In this document: positions 20,413 to 32,251 of the stretch, piece after piece | Layout of the letters: each line of letters begins with the position of its first letter | Position numbering within the stretch: the stretch's first letter is position 1 | Source of the DNA: Blastococcus saxobsidens | Lineage (GTDB): Bacteria > Actinomycetota > Actinomycetes > Mycobacteriales > Geodermatophilaceae | Assembly (NCBI RefSeq): GCF_002938435.1 | Contig: NZ_POQT01000022.1 | Location: forward strand, 1-64,000 | DNA: 64,000 nt | Direction: 5' to 3' | The notes under the pieces: generated by a model | Told to the model about the DNA's origin: nothing | Seen by the model: only the letters and a program-made list of their open reading frames with translations | Databases searched by the model: none | Made by a program: the position numbers and the translations under genes

Positions 20413-21591
20413 TTGTACGTACGGCACCTGCAGGTGGGCTCGTTCCGCAGCTGGGACCGGGTGGACCTGGCCCTGGGGCCCGGGCCGACGGTGCTCGTCG
20501 GCCGCAACGGCGAGGGCAAGACGAACCTGGTGGAGGCCGTCGGCTACCTGGCGACCATGAGCAGCCACCGGGTCTCCGGCGACGCACCGCTGGTGCGCCA
20601 CGGGGCCGCGCAGGCGGTGGTCCGCGCCGCGCTGCGCCGCGGGGACCGCGAGCTCCTGGTGGAGATCGAGATCAACCCCGGCAAGGCCAACCGGGTGCGG
20701 GTCAACCGGGGCGCCCTGCCACGCCCGCGGGAGCTGCTGGGCCTGGTCCGCACGGTGCTGTTCGCCCCGGAGGACCTCTCCCTGGTGCGGGGCGACCCGA
20801 CCGAACGGCGCCGCTTCCTCGACGAGCTGCTGGCCACCCGCACGCCGCGGCTGGCCGGCGTCCGCAGCGACTACGACCGGGTCCTCAAGCAGCGCAACGC
20901 GCTGCTGAAGACCGCCCGGCTGGCGCGCGGCAAGGCCATGGAGACCCTCGACGTCTGGGACGGTCACCTCACCGATCTCGGTGGGCAGCTCCTGGACGCG
21001 CGGCTCCGGCTCATCGCCGACCTGGCGCCGCACGTGGCCGAGTCCTACGCCGCGGTGGCGGGCGAGGGCAGCGCGGTGGCGGGGCTCGGGTACAGCTCGA
21101 CGGTGCCGCTGGCCGGCGAGGGCGTCGCGCTCGTTCCCGGTGCCACGCTGCCGTCGGCCGGGGAGCTGACCGAGGCGATGCGGGCGCGGGTCGCCGAGCG
21201 CCGGGGTGACGAGCTCGACCGCGGCATGACGCTCGTGGGGCCGCACCGCGACGACCTGGTCATCCACCTGGGACCGGCACCGGCGAAGGGCTTCGCCAGC
21301 CACGGCGAGTCGTGGTCGCTCGCGCTGGCGCTCAAGCTGGCGACGTTCGCCCTCTTGAGGGCCGAGGGCGAGGACCCCATCCTGGTCCTCGACGACGTCT
21401 TCGCCACCCTCGACGCCGAGCGGCGGGCGGCCCTGGCGGCCGTCGCCCGGTCCGCCGAGCAGACGCTGATCACCGCCGCGGTGATGGACGACGTGCCGCC
21501 GGAGCTGCGCGGCGCGCGGGTCGAGGTGGGCGGCGGCTTCGCCGTCGTGGTCAAGGAGGGCGTTCCGGCCGGGGAGGGCAGGGTGCCGTGA
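20413..21591 (+). CDS. recF: DNA replication and repair protein RecF
   Basis: SMC-like ATPase of 392 residues that helps load RecA at single-strand gaps. Walker A is [13 protein letters not shown] (30-42), the signature region is [15 protein letters not shown], and Walker B is [13 protein letters not shown]. The start is TTG at 20413, with GGAGGGCC just before it and a typical [15 protein letters not shown]-terminus. It overlaps the DUF721 gene by 4 bp (GTGA). Confidence 0.96.
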   Translation: MYVRHLQVGSFRSWDRVDLALGPGPTVLVGRNGEGKTNLVEAVGYLATMSSHRVSGDAPLVRHGAAQAVVRAALRRGDRELLVEIEINPGKANRVRVNRGALPRPRELLGLVRTVLFAPEDLSLVRGDPTERRRFLDELLATRTPRLAGVRSDYDRVLKQRNALLKTARLARGKAMETLDVWDGHLTDLGGQLLDARLRLIADLAPHVAESYAAVAGEGSAVAGLGYSSTVPLAGEGVALVPGATLPSAGELTEAMRARVAERRGDELDRGMTLVGPHRDDLVIHLGPAPAKGFASHGESWSLALALKLATFALLRAEGEDPILVLDDVFATLDAERRAALAAVARSAEQTLITAAVMDDVPPELRGARVEVGGGFAVVVKEGVPAGEGRVP

Positions 21592-22088
21592 GCGAGGACC
21601 GGCCCGCCCGGCCGAGCGACATCGCCCGGGCCGCCCTCGAGGCCGCGCGGGCGGCGTCGGCCTCCCGCCCCCGGCCGACCCGGCGGCGGGTCGCCGGCCC
21701 GCGCCGCTCCTGGAGCGGCCCCGGCCCCGGCGCCGACGACCCCCAGCCGCTGGGACGGCTGGTCGACTCCCTGGTCAGCAACGAGGACTGGTCGTCGCGG
21801 ACGAAGGTGGGGTCGGTGTTCGGCCGGTGGGACGCCATCGTGGGTCCCGACATCGCCTCGCACTGCCGCCCGGAGACGCTCAGCGAGGGGGTCCTGCTGG
21901 TCGTGGCCGAGTCCACGGCGTGGGCCACCCAGCTGCGGCTGCTGGCGCCGACGATCCTCGGCAAGCTGCGCGCGCAGGTCGGCGGGGACGTCGTGACGTC
22001 GTTGCGCGTTGTCGGTCCGACGGCCCCCAGCTGGAAGAAGGGCCCGCGCTCGGTGCGCGGACGGGGACCCCGCGACACCTACGGATGA
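21588..22088 (+). CDS. DUF721 protein, DciA-like replicative helicase loader
   Basis: 166 residues. An Ala/Arg-rich N-terminus of about 50 is followed by the DUF721 core ([26 protein letters not shown] .. [22 protein letters not shown]). DUF721 proteins include DciA, which helps load DnaB helicase in bacteria that lack DnaC. The recF-DUF721-gyrB-gyrA neighbourhood is standard in actinobacteria. The GTG at 21588 overlaps the recF stop. Confidence 0.88.
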   Translation: MSEDRPARPSDIARAALEAARAASASRPRPTRRRVAGPRRSWSGPGPGADDPQPLGRLVDSLVSNEDWSSRTKVGSVFGRWDAIVGPDIASHCRPETLSEGVLLVVAESTAWATQLRLLAPTILGKLRAQVGGDVVTSLRVVGPTAPSWKKGPRSVRGRGPRDTYG

Positions 22089-22131
22089 GGCGCCCGACGC
22101 AACGGTCCGGCGCCGGGAGGAGGATGCAGCG

Positions 22132-23127
22132 ATGAGCAGCCCCCGCGACGGTGACCGGGACGGTTTCGACGACGGCGACGGCAGCGGGTGGCGCGAGCCC
22201 CCGCACCTCGGCTCCGGTGGGGCCGAGGACGAGGACCGGCCGAACTTCGTCGACCGGCGGAAGAAGCCGCGGGACGACGAGCAGCCGATCTCCGCGCGCT
22301 CCTGGCAGCCGCCGGGCTGGGACCTGCCGGCCGCCGAGCCGGAGCGCCCGGTGCCGCCGCCCGCAGCGGGGCCGGTGCCCGGCGACGGGCCGGTGCCCGG
22401 AGCCGGCCGGGCGCCCGGTGACGCACCCGCGCCCCTGGACGCGCCGCCGCCGCAGGGTCCGCCGCTCCCGGGTCAGCCACCGGAGGCCGGAGGCACCGAC
22501 CGCCGGGGCCGGCGCCGCACGCCCGGCGCGGCCGACCAGGTGTTCGCCTACCAGGGCGACCTCGTCGGGGCGCAGGGCTGGGCCCTGCAGCAGGGCTGGA
22601 CCGTCTCCGACGGCACCACCCCGCAGGACGCCCCGCTCGCCGAGGTGATCGCCTCCTCGCCGGTCCGCGCCACCAAGGACCACCGCCCCGGCAACGTGCT
22701 GCGCGGCCGGGCCGGCTCCCTGGAGCTGGTGGCCTTCGACGTCGTCTACGCCTCGGGGCGGTACGTCGTCCCGGAGTACGCGATCACCGCCGCCCCGATG
22801 CTGGGCACCGGGCCCGGCTTCCGGCTCAGCCCGGCCCGGTTCTGGCGGCACCGGACCGGCGGCATGGTGCCGCTGGCGAGCGGGGACCCGGCGTTCGACG
22901 CGCGCTGGCTGCTGCTGGCCGCCGAGGACGACCCGCGCCTGCACCGGCTCGCGCAGGACCCGGCGGTGCACGGGCTCCTGCTCGGCACCGACGACGGCGA
23001 CGAGTTCTGGTCCGGCGCAGGGCACGTCTGCGCCGTCCGGCCCGACGGGCACCGCCCGCAGCTGCTGGAGCACCACGCCCGGCTGCTGTCGGCGATCGTC
23101 GCCGCGCTGGGCGCCGGCGGGTACTGA
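22132..23127 (+). CDS. Conserved hypothetical protein with proline-rich linker
   Basis: 331 residues of unknown function. The first 55 residues are acidic and charged, followed by a Pro/Gly/Ala-rich disordered linker to about 125. A folded C-terminal domain of about 200 residues follows, with no motif I recognise (LELVAFDVVYASGRYVVPEY; HRTGGMVPLASGDPAFDARW). No signal peptide or membrane helix. A GGGAGGAGG ribosome-binding site precedes the ATG. It lies 10 bp before the ABC transporter and 43 bp after the DUF721 gene, so it may be co-transcribed with both. Confidence 0.75.
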   Translation: MSSPRDGDRDGFDDGDGSGWREPPHLGSGGAEDEDRPNFVDRRKKPRDDEQPISARSWQPPGWDLPAAEPERPVPPPAAGPVPGDGPVPGAGRAPGDAPAPLDAPPPQGPPLPGQPPEAGGTDRRGRRRTPGAADQVFAYQGDLVGAQGWALQQGWTVSDGTTPQDAPLAEVIASSPVRATKDHRPGNVLRGRAGSLELVAFDVVYASGRYVVPEYAITAAPMLGTGPGFRLSPARFWRHRTGGMVPLASGDPAFDARWLLLAAEDDPRLHRLAQDPAVHGLLLGTDDGDEFWSGAGHVCAVRPDGHRPQLLEHHARLLSAIVAALGAGGY

Positions 23128-23137
23128 CCGGCCGCAG

Positions 23138-24913
23138 GTGGACCCCGAGGGCCTCGTCCCGGCGCCGGCCGCAGGGGTGCGCGACCTGCTGCCGCTGCTG
23201 CGCCCGCACCGGCGACCCCTGCTGGTCGCCGCGGGCCTGTCGCTGGTCGCGGCGGCCGCGGCCCTCGCCCAGCCCGCGCTGGTGGCGGCGACGATCCGGG
23301 CGGTGAGCTCCGGGAACCCGCTGCTGCCGGTGGTGAGCGCGCTGGTGGTCGTGCTCCTGGCGTCGGCCGCGCTGGGCGCGCTGCAGCAGTTCCTCCTGCA
23401 GCGGACCGCCGAGGGGGTCGTGCTCACCACCCGCCGCACCGTGGCCGACCGCCTCCTGCGGCTGGAGATCGCGGAGTACGACCGGCGCCGGATCGGGGAT
23501 CTGATCTCCCGCATCGGGGCGGACACCACGCTGCTGCGGGCCACGGTCACCTCGGGGGTCGTCGAGGTGGCCGGCTCGACGGTGGTCGCGGTCGGTGCCC
23601 TCGTGGCGATGGCCCTGGTGGACGGCCGGCTGCTGCTGGTCACCGTCGGCGCCGTCGGGCTGGGGCTGGCGGTGGTGCTGACGGTGTCCCGCGGGGTGCG
23701 CCGGGCCTCGCAGGAGGCGCAGGCGGCGGTGGGCGCGATGACCGCGACAGTCGAACGGGCGCTGTCGGCGGTGCGCACCATCCGGGCCGGCGGTGCCACC
23801 GCCCGCGAGGTCGGCGTCGTGGGCGAGGCCGCCGGGGAGGCGCACGCCGCCGGGGTCCGGGTGGCCCGGCTGCAGGCGCTCGTGGCGCCGGCCGGCCAGG
23901 TGGCGGTGCAGGGCGCGTTCCTCGCGGTCCTGGGGCTGGGCGGTTACCGGGTGGCCACCGGCTCGATCGCCGTCGCCGATCTCGTGGCGTTCATCCTCTA
24001 CCTGTTCCTGCTGGTCATGCCCCTGGGGCAGGCCATCGGCGCGTGGACGCAGCTGCAGACGGGCCTGGGCGCGCTCGCCCGGCTGCGCGAGATCCTGGAC
24101 CTGGCGCCGGAGGCCGACGACCGTCCCCAGCGCGGTGGTGCCGTCGTCCGCGACGTCCCCCGGGTCCCGGCGGCCGGGGACCCCACCCCGCTGCTGTCGC
24201 TCGAGGACGTCTCCTTCGCCTACCCGGACGGCACGGAGGTCCTGCGTGGGGTGTCCATGACCGTGCCGCCCGGTGCGCGGGTGGCGCTGGTGGGGCCCTC
24301 GGGCGCGGGCAAGTCGACGGTCCTCGCGCTGGTCGAGGGCTTCTACCCGCTGTCCGGCGGGTGCATCCGGTGGGCCGGCACCGACGTCCGCGACCTGCCA
24401 CGGGCGGCGCTGCGGGCCCGGCTGGGCTACGTCGAGCAGGAGGCGCCGGTCCTCGCGGGATCGGTGCGGGAGAACCTGCTGCTCGCCGCGCCGGGGAGCA
24501 CGGACGACGAGCTGTGGGCCGTGCTGGCCGACGTCGGCCTGACCGGCGTCGTCCAGCGCTCGGCCCGGGGGCTGGACGTGCCGGTCGGCGACGAGGGGGT
24601 GCTGCTGTCCGGGGGTGAACGGCAGCGGCTGGCCATCGCCCGCTCGCTGCTCGCCCGCCCGTCGCTGCTGCTGCTCGACGAGCCCACCGCCAGCCTGGAC
24701 GCCCGCAACGAGGGCCTGCTCCGCGACACCCTGGCGGCGGCCTCGGCCGACCGGGCGCTCCTCGTCGTGGCGCACCGGCTGTCCACGGTCCGCGACAGCG
24801 ACCAGATCGTGGTGCTCGACGCGGGCCGGGTGGTCGGCCGTGGCACGCACGACGAGCTCGTCGAGACCAGCGGGCTCTACCGGGAGCTGGCGACCGCCCA
24901 GCTGCTGGTCTGA
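23138..24913 (+). CDS. ABC transporter, fused permease and ATPase (exporter type)
   Basis: 591 residues: a six-helix transmembrane domain (about 20-310) and a nucleotide-binding domain (about 345-585). The ATPase has Walker A GPSGAGKST (about 386), Q-loop GYVEQEAPVLAG, signature LSGGERQR, Walker B LLLLDEPTASLD and H-loop VAHRLST, so it should be active. It works as a homodimer or with a half-transporter not in this window. The substrate cannot be told; multidrug or lipid export is usual. GTG start 10 bp after the previous gene. Confidence 0.9.
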   Translation: MDPEGLVPAPAAGVRDLLPLLRPHRRPLLVAAGLSLVAAAAALAQPALVAATIRAVSSGNPLLPVVSALVVVLLASAALGALQQFLLQRTAEGVVLTTRRTVADRLLRLEIAEYDRRRIGDLISRIGADTTLLRATVTSGVVEVAGSTVVAVGALVAMALVDGRLLLVTVGAVGLGLAVVLTVSRGVRRASQEAQAAVGAMTATVERALSAVRTIRAGGATAREVGVVGEAAGEAHAAGVRVARLQALVAPAGQVAVQGAFLAVLGLGGYRVATGSIAVADLVAFILYLFLLVMPLGQAIGAWTQLQTGLGALARLREILDLAPEADDRPQRGGAVVRDVPRVPAAGDPTPLLSLEDVSFAYPDGTEVLRGVSMTVPPGARVALVGPSGAGKSTVLALVEGFYPLSGGCIRWAGTDVRDLPRAALRARLGYVEQEAPVLAGSVRENLLLAAPGSTDDELWAVLADVGLTGVVQRSARGLDVPVGDEGVLLSGGERQRLAIARSLLARPSLLLLDEPTASLDARNEGLLRDTLAAASADRALLVVAHRLSTVRDSDQIVVLDAGRVVGRGTHDELVETSGLYRELATAQLLV

Positions 24914-24973
24914 AAGAGGACCCCCTTGCCCCCCACCGCTCGCAGGCTCGCGGCTGGCCCCTGCAAGGGGGCC
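24914..24973 (+). repeat. Dispersed two-tier hairpin element, copy C
   Basis: It starts directly after the ABC transporter stop. The outer stem CCCCCTTGC (24921-24929) / GCAAGGGGG (24963-24971) is perfect, preceded by GG, an unpaired A and closed by CC. The 33-nt loop has the inner CCGC-TCGCAGGCTC-GCGG hairpin, identical to copy A. It is the clearest copy. Confidence 0.75.
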
Positions 24974-24984
24974 GTTCCAGCACG

Positions 24985-26529
24985 TCACCGGGCTCGGGGC
25001 GGGGCCGGCCTCCGCTCCTCGGCGGCGCGGACGAGGCCGCGGATCATGCCGCCGAAGACGAACCCGTGGAACGCGGCCACGGCCCACCAGTAGGCGTGAC
25101 CGGACAGGCCGCGAGGGGCGAAGGTGGCCCGTTGCCGGAGCACGCTGCCGCCCCGCCCGCCGGGTGCGGCGCCGTCGTGTTCCACGTGGAACTCCAGCCA
25201 CGCCAGGCCCGGCACCCGCATCTCCGCGCGCAACCGCAGGAGGCGGCCGGCCTCCCGCTCCTCGACCCGCCAGAAGTCCAGCGCGTCACCCACGTAGAGC
25301 CGATCGGGATCGCGGCGCCCGCGGCGCAGGCCGACCCCGCCGACCATGCGGTCCAGCCCGCCCCGCACCCGCCAGGCCAGCGGCCAGGAGTACCAGCCGC
25401 GTTCCCCGCCGATGCCCTCCACCACGCGCCACAGCGCGTCGGGCGAGGCGGTGCTGGCGAGCACCCGGTCGTCGACGTAGAGGGTGCCGCCGGCCCAGTC
25501 CGGATCGGTGGGCAGCGGGTCCGACGGTGCCCCGGGCACGGACGCCGACGCCCACCGGGTGGTGACGGCGGAGTCGCGGACGCGCTGGACGGCCAGCCGG
25601 ACGGCGTCGTCGAACCCGAGCAGCCCACCGGGCGGGTCCGGCACGTACCGGGCGATGTCGTGCTCGGCGCAGACGACGGTGTTGCGCAGCGACTCCACCA
25701 GGGGCCGCGCGATGCCGGCCGGCACCGGCGTGATGAGGCCGACCCAGTGGCTGGACAGGGACGGGCTGAACAGCGGCACCGGCACGATCCGGCGACGCGG
25801 CAGCTCGGCGACGTGCGCGTACCGCTGCATCATCTCCGCGTAGTCCATGACGTCCGGGCCGCCGATGTCGAAGCACCGGTGCACCGCGGCGGGCAGCTGG
25901 GCACACGCCACCAGGTAGCGCAGCACGTCGCGGATGGCGATCGGCTGGATCCGGCTGTGCACCCAGCGCGGCGTGACCATGACCGGCAGCCGCTCGGTGA
26001 GGTAGCGCAGCATCTCGAAGGACGCCGACCCCGAGCCGAGCACGACGGCGGCCCGCAGCACCACGGTCGGCACGCCCGAGCCCAGCAGGATCTCGGCGAC
26101 CTCGGCGCGCGAGCGCAGGTGCGGGGACAGTTCCTCGTCCTCCGGCGCCAGCGCGCCGAGGTGGACCAGCCGCCGGACGCCGGCGCGGCGGGCCGCGTCC
26201 GCCATCACCCGTGCGGTGCGCCGGTCGGCCCCGCCGAACGACGGCCCGCCGCCCAGGGCGTGGATCAGGTAGTAGACGACGTCGACACCCCGGCAGGCCT
26301 CCGCGACCGCGACCGGGTCGCCGGCGTCGGCGCGGACCACCTCGACGTCCCCCGCCCAGGGGTGGTCGCGCAGCCGCTCCGGGGAGCGGCTCAGCACGCG
26401 GACCCGGTGGCCGGCGGCCAGCAGTTCCGGCACCAGCCGGCCACCGACGTACCCCGTCGCGCCGGTGACCAGGCAGGTGAGCGGGGCACCGGTGGACGGG
26501 ACGTGCGGGGCTGCCTCCGGCTGGACCAT
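24985..26529 (-). CDS. SDR-family epimerase-like protein with C-terminal DUF2867 domain
   Basis: 514 residues from the ATG at 26529. An atypical short-chain dehydrogenase domain with the NAD(P) motif VTGATGYVGGRLVPELL (NmrA-like) and YYLIHALGGG is followed, from about residue 330, by a DUF2867 domain (YVDDRVLASTASPDALWRVV .. GDALDFWRVEE). Proteins with this layout are common in actinobacteria; the substrate is unknown. Alternative starts upstream cannot be excluded. A parS site lies within the gene at 25178-25193. It converges with the ABC transporter. Confidence 0.8.
   Translation of the reverse strand: MVQPEAAPHVPSTGAPLTCLVTGATGYVGGRLVPELLAAGHRVRVLSRSPERLRDHPWAGDVEVVRADAGDPVAVAEACRGVDVVYYLIHALGGGPSFGGADRRTARVMADAARRAGVRRLVHLGALAPEDEELSPHLRSRAEVAEILLGSGVPTVVLRAAVVLGSGSASFEMLRYLTERLPVMVTPRWVHSRIQPIAIRDVLRYLVACAQLPAAVHRCFDIGGPDVMDYAEMMQRYAHVAELPRRRIVPVPLFSPSLSSHWVGLITPVPAGIARPLVESLRNTVVCAEHDIARYVPDPPGGLLGFDDAVRLAVQRVRDSAVTTRWASASVPGAPSDPLPTDPDWAGGTLYVDDRVLASTASPDALWRVVEGIGGERGWYSWPLAWRVRGGLDRMVGGVGLRRGRRDPDRLYVGDALDFWRVEEREAGRLLRLRAEMRVPGLAWLEFHVEHDGAAPGGRGGSVLRQRATFAPRGLSGHAYWWAVAAFHGFVFGGMIRGLVRAAEERRPAPPRAR
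25178..25193. promoter_or_regulatory. parS site 3, inside a coding region
   Basis: TGTTCCACGTGGAACT differs from the perfect site 2 at one terminal base. The inner 14 bp are a full palindrome. It lies inside the SDR/DUF2867 gene, about 14 kb from parAB on the other side of oriC. Confidence 0.82.
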
Positions 26530-26781
26530 GACCCGAGTCTGCGCGGCCGCGTCCACCGGTGCCGTCGCCCCGAGCCCTCCACGGGCCCGGCAACGGCGTG
26601 GCACACAGGGAGCCAACTCCCATGGTGCGGGAGGTGCCGCGAGTGGCGCAGACACGACCTCAGGGCGTGGACGGCGTCATTCCTGTCGTACGTCGCGGTA
26701 TCGTGGTCGCTGAAAACCGTCAGCAACCGGCTCAGTGCCCTTCTGCGCCGTTCCGCCCCCTGTCCCGGGTCGGGGGCGTGA

Positions 26782-28845
<2,064 letters not shown>

Positions 28846-28917
28846 CCCGGCGCCGTCGGGCAGCCGGCCGGTGAACTCCCCCCGGCCGGCGCCCGACGCC
28901 CCGGTTGACCAGCGACT

Positions 28918-28926
28918 TTGTCCACC
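28918..28926 (+). promoter_or_regulatory. DnaA-box-like 9-mer upstream of gyrA
   Basis: TTGTCCACC matches the actinobacterial DnaA box TTGTCCACA at 8 of 9 bases. It lies 33 bp before the gyrA start and is followed by CTGTGCACC and CTGTGGAGA, weaker relatives. Confidence 0.45.
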
Positions 28927-28958
28927 TCTGTGCACCGACCTGTGGAGACTGTGAAACC

Positions 28959-31427
28959 GTGACGGAGACCTCAGCCCGCGACCGCGTCGAACCGGTCGAC
29001 CTCCAGCAGGAGATGCAGCGCAGCTACATCGACTACGCGATGTCGGTCATCGTCGGCCGGGCGCTGCCCGAGGTCCGTGACGGCCTCAAGCCGGTGCACC
29101 GCCGCGTGCTGTACGCGATGTACGACCAGGGCTTCCGCCCCGATCGCAGCTACGTCAAGTGCGCCCGCGTCGTCGGTGAGGTGATGGGTAACTACCACCC
29201 GCACGGCGACACCTCGATCTACGACGCCCTCGTGCGGCTCGCCCAGCCCTGGGCCATGCGATACCCGCTCATCGACGGGCAGGGCAACTTCGGCTCCCCG
29301 GGCAACGACCCGGCCGCGGCCATGCGGTACACCGAGGCCCGGCTCACGCCGCTGGCCATGGAGATGCTCCGGGACATCGACGAGGAGACCGTCGACTTCC
29401 AGCCGAACTACGACGGCAAGAACCAGGAGCCGCTGGTCCTGCCGGGGCGCATCCCGAACCTGCTCATCAACGGGTCCGCCGGCATCGCCGTCGGCATGGC
29501 CACGAACATGCCGCCGCACAACCTGCGCGAGGTCGCCGACGCCGTCTTCTGGACGCTCGACCACCCCGCCGCGGAGCCCGAGGAAGCCCTGACGGCCTGC
29601 ATGGAGCGGGTCAAGGGCCCGGACTTCCCGACCCACGGCCTGATCGTCGGCCGCGAGGGCATCGAGGACGCCTACCGGACGGGCCGCGGCTCGGTGCGCA
29701 TGCGCGCCGTCGTCACCGTCGAGGAGGACGCCCGCGGCCGGGTGCAGCTGGTCTGCACCGAGCTGCCCTACCAGGTGAACCCCGACAACCTGGCCGAGTC
29801 GATCGCCGAGTCGATCAAGGAAGGCCGGATCCAGGGCATCAGCGAGATCGCCGACGAGTCCAGCGACCGCGTCGGCCGCCGGCTGGTCTTCACGCTGCGC
29901 CGTGACGCCGTCGCCAAGGTCGTGCTGAACAACCTCTACAAGCACACCCAGCTGCAGACGACGTTCGGGTGCAACATGCTCTCCATCGTCGACGGCGTCC
30001 CGCGGACGCTGCGGCTGGACGAGCTGGTGCGCGAGTACGTGAACCACCAGATCGACGTCATCCAGCGGCGTACGCGCTACCGCCTGCGCAAGGCCGAGGA
30101 GCGCGCGCACATCCTGCGCGGCTGGGCCAAGGCCCTCGACCAGCTCGACGCCGTCATCGCCCTCATCCGCAGCAGCCCCTCGGCCGACGAGGCCCGCGCC
30201 GGGCTGATGGAGCTGCTCGACGTCGACGAGATCCAGGCGATCTCGATCCTGGACCTGCAGCTGCGCCGTCTGGCCGCGCTGGAGCGCCAGCGGATCATGG
30301 ACGAGCTGGCCGAGATCGAGGCCCGCATCGCCGACCTGCAGGCGATCCTCGCCTCGCCGGAGCGGCAGCGGCAGATCATCAAGGACGAGCTCGCCGAGAT
30401 CGTCGAGAAGTACGGCGACGACCGCCGCACGCAGTTCGTCGCGAACGATGGCGACGTGTCGATGGAGGACCTCATCGCGGAGGAGGAGGTCGTCGTCACC
30501 ATCACCCGCACCGGGTACGCCAAGCGGACGAAGAGCGACCTCTACCGCTCCCAGCGCCGCGGCGGCAAGGGCGTGATGGGCGCCGCGCTGAAGCAGGACG
30601 ACATCGTCGACCACTTCTTCGTGGGCTCCACCCACGACTGGATCCTGTTCTTCACGAACAAGGGCCGGGTCTACCGCGCGAAGGCCTACGAGCTGCCCGA
30701 GGCCAACCGCACGGCGCGCGGCGCGCACGTGGCCAACATCCTGGCCTTCCAGGGCGACGAGAAGATCGCCCAGGTCATGCAGATCAAGGACTACACGGTC
30801 GCCCCCTATCTGGTCCTGGCGACCGCCAAGGGCCAGGTGAAGAAGACCCGGCTCACCGACTTCGACTCCCCCCGCACCGGTGGCGTCATCGCCATCAACC
30901 TGCGGGACGGCGACGAGCTGGTGGGCGCCGCGCTGATCGACCCCGAGCAGGACCTGCTGCTGGTCACCCGCAAGGCGATGTCGATCCGGTTCAAGGCCGA
31001 CGACGCCGCGCTGCGGCCGATGGGCCGGGCCACCGAGGGAGTGCGCGGCATCGCGCTGAGCTCCGACGACCGGCTGCTGTCGATGATGGTGGTCGAGGAG
31101 GGCGTCGACGTGCTCGTGGCCACCGAGCGCGGGTTCGCCAAGCGCACGGGCATCGAGAACTACCCGAACCAGGGACGCGGCGGCAAGGGCGTGCTCACCG
31201 CCGACCCCAAGGCGCGCAAGGGTGCTCTGGTGGGCGCGCTCGCGGTGACGCTGGGCGACGAGCTGTACGCCATCACCTCCGGCGGCGGTGTCATCCGGAC
31301 GCCGGTCAACGGCGTGCGGCACAACAAGGACCGCGCCACCATGGGTGTCAAGCTCATGAACTTGCCTGAGGACGTGTCGATCGTGGCGATCGCCCGTACG
31401 ACGGACAACGACGAGCCAGCGGCCTAG
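28959..31427 (+). CDS. gyrA: DNA gyrase subunit A
   Basis: Breakage-reunion subunit of gyrase, 822 residues. The catalytic tyrosine lies in [12 protein letters not shown] (Y124). The quinolone-determining region reads [14 protein letters not shown] (80-93): Thr85 where M. tuberculosis has Ala90, with Ser86 and Asp89 matching the drug-contact positions. Six GyrA C-terminal repeats follow, including the GyrA box SQRRGGKG. The GTG at 28959 fits the known start ([21 protein letters not shown]); the frame is open to 28905. Confidence 0.98.
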   Translation: MTETSARDRVEPVDLQQEMQRSYIDYAMSVIVGRALPEVRDGLKPVHRRVLYAMYDQGFRPDRSYVKCARVVGEVMGNYHPHGDTSIYDALVRLAQPWAMRYPLIDGQGNFGSPGNDPAAAMRYTEARLTPLAMEMLRDIDEETVDFQPNYDGKNQEPLVLPGRIPNLLINGSAGIAVGMATNMPPHNLREVADAVFWTLDHPAAEPEEALTACMERVKGPDFPTHGLIVGREGIEDAYRTGRGSVRMRAVVTVEEDARGRVQLVCTELPYQVNPDNLAESIAESIKEGRIQGISEIADESSDRVGRRLVFTLRRDAVAKVVLNNLYKHTQLQTTFGCNMLSIVDGVPRTLRLDELVREYVNHQIDVIQRRTRYRLRKAEERAHILRGWAKALDQLDAVIALIRSSPSADEARAGLMELLDVDEIQAISILDLQLRRLAALERQRIMDELAEIEARIADLQAILASPERQRQIIKDELAEIVEKYGDDRRTQFVANDGDVSMEDLIAEEEVVVTITRTGYAKRTKSDLYRSQRRGGKGVMGAALKQDDIVDHFFVGSTHDWILFFTNKGRVYRAKAYELPEANRTARGAHVANILAFQGDEKIAQVMQIKDYTVAPYLVLATAKGQVKKTRLTDFDSPRTGGVIAINLRDGDELVGAALIDPEQDLLLVTRKAMSIRFKADDAALRPMGRATEGVRGIALSSDDRLLSMMVVEEGVDVLVATERGFAKRTGIENYPNQGRGGKGVLTADPKARKGALVGALAVTLGDELYAITSGGGVIRTPVNGVRHNKDRATMGVKLMNLPEDVSIVAIARTTDNDEPAA

Positions 31428-31456
31428 GGTGAGCGGGTAGTCACGAAAGCGTCTGC

Positions 31457-31486
31457 GTCCTGCGGCGGCCCCGGTCGCCGCAGGAC
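31457..31486 (+). terminator. Hairpin between gyrA and the DUF3566 gene
   Basis: GTCCTGCGGCG (31457-31467) pairs perfectly with CGCCGCAGGAC (31476-31486) around an 8-nt loop. It lies 29 nt after the gyrA stop and without a T tail, so it may attenuate rather than fully end transcription. Confidence 0.5.
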
Positions 31487-31531
31487 CGGCACTGAGGGAG
31501 CGGCCTGGCCGCTGCGGAACGGGAGACTGGC

Positions 31532-32251
31532 ATGAGCGACCGGACGCAGAGTTCGGTGCGCACCGACTCCCGGGCCGGGGACGGTCCGGACGCGTCGGGT
31601 GCGCCCGGCGCGGGGCCGAACTCCTCGACCACGCAGTCCATCCCCGCCACCGGCGCCCAGCGGGCGCAGGCGCCGGGCACCGGCTCGGTGCCCCTGGTCC
31701 CCCAGCCGCTGGTGGACGCCCCGACCGGTCCCGCCCCGACCGGTCCCGTCCCGGCCGCGCCGCCGGCCCCCGCGCAGTCCGGCCCGGCCACGGGTGCTGG
31801 CCCGGCCACGGGTGCCGGCTCTGCCACCGACGCCACCTCGGTCCCCGCGGGGGCAGCGAGCCGGGCCGGCGCCAAGCAGGTCGGCCGCGGTCCGCGCCGG
31901 GCCCGGCTGCAGCTGCGGCACATCGACACCTGGTCGGCACTGAAGATCTCGCTGGTCCTCTCCATCTCGCTGTTCTTCATCTGGATGGTCGCCGTCGGCG
32001 TGATGTACCTGGTGCTCAACGGCCTCGGGGTCTTCGACACCATCAACGGCCTGGTCGGCCAGTTCGGCACCACGTCGGAGTCGGGCGGCAGCGAGGTCGT
32101 CACGCCGGGCATCTTCTTCTGGGGCGCGGCGATCATCGGGGCCATCAACGTGGTCCTGCTGACGGCGCTCTGCACCGTGGGCACGTTCATGTACAACCTC
32201 TGCTCCGATCTGGTCGGCGGGCTCGAGCTCACCCTCTCCGAGCGGGACTGA
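31532..32251 (+). CDS. DUF3566 membrane protein
   Basis: 239 residues. A disordered Pro/Ala/Thr-rich N-terminus of about 125 leads to the DUF3566 domain, with two membrane helices (SLVLSISLFFIWMVAVGVMYLVL and FFWGAAIIGAINVVLLTALC). This is the gene that follows gyrA in many actinobacteria (Rv0007 in M. tuberculosis). Its function is not settled; some relatives affect cell division and wall synthesis. Confidence 0.85.
   Translation: MSDRTQSSVRTDSRAGDGPDASGAPGAGPNSSTTQSIPATGAQRAQAPGTGSVPLVPQPLVDAPTGPAPTGPVPAAPPAPAQSGPATGAGPATGAGSATDATSVPAGAASRAGAKQVGRGPRRARLQLRHIDTWSALKISLVLSISLFFIWMVAVGVMYLVLNGLGVFDTINGLVGQFGTTSESGGSEVVTPGIFFWGAAIIGAINVVLLTALCTVGTFMYNLCSDLVGGLELTLSERD

Noticed and set aside
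28971-31940. 989-codon open frame on the minus strand
   Set aside because: It is antisense to gyrA, whose protein is unmistakable. Long reverse frames are normal in DNA this GC-rich, and the translation is low-complexity.
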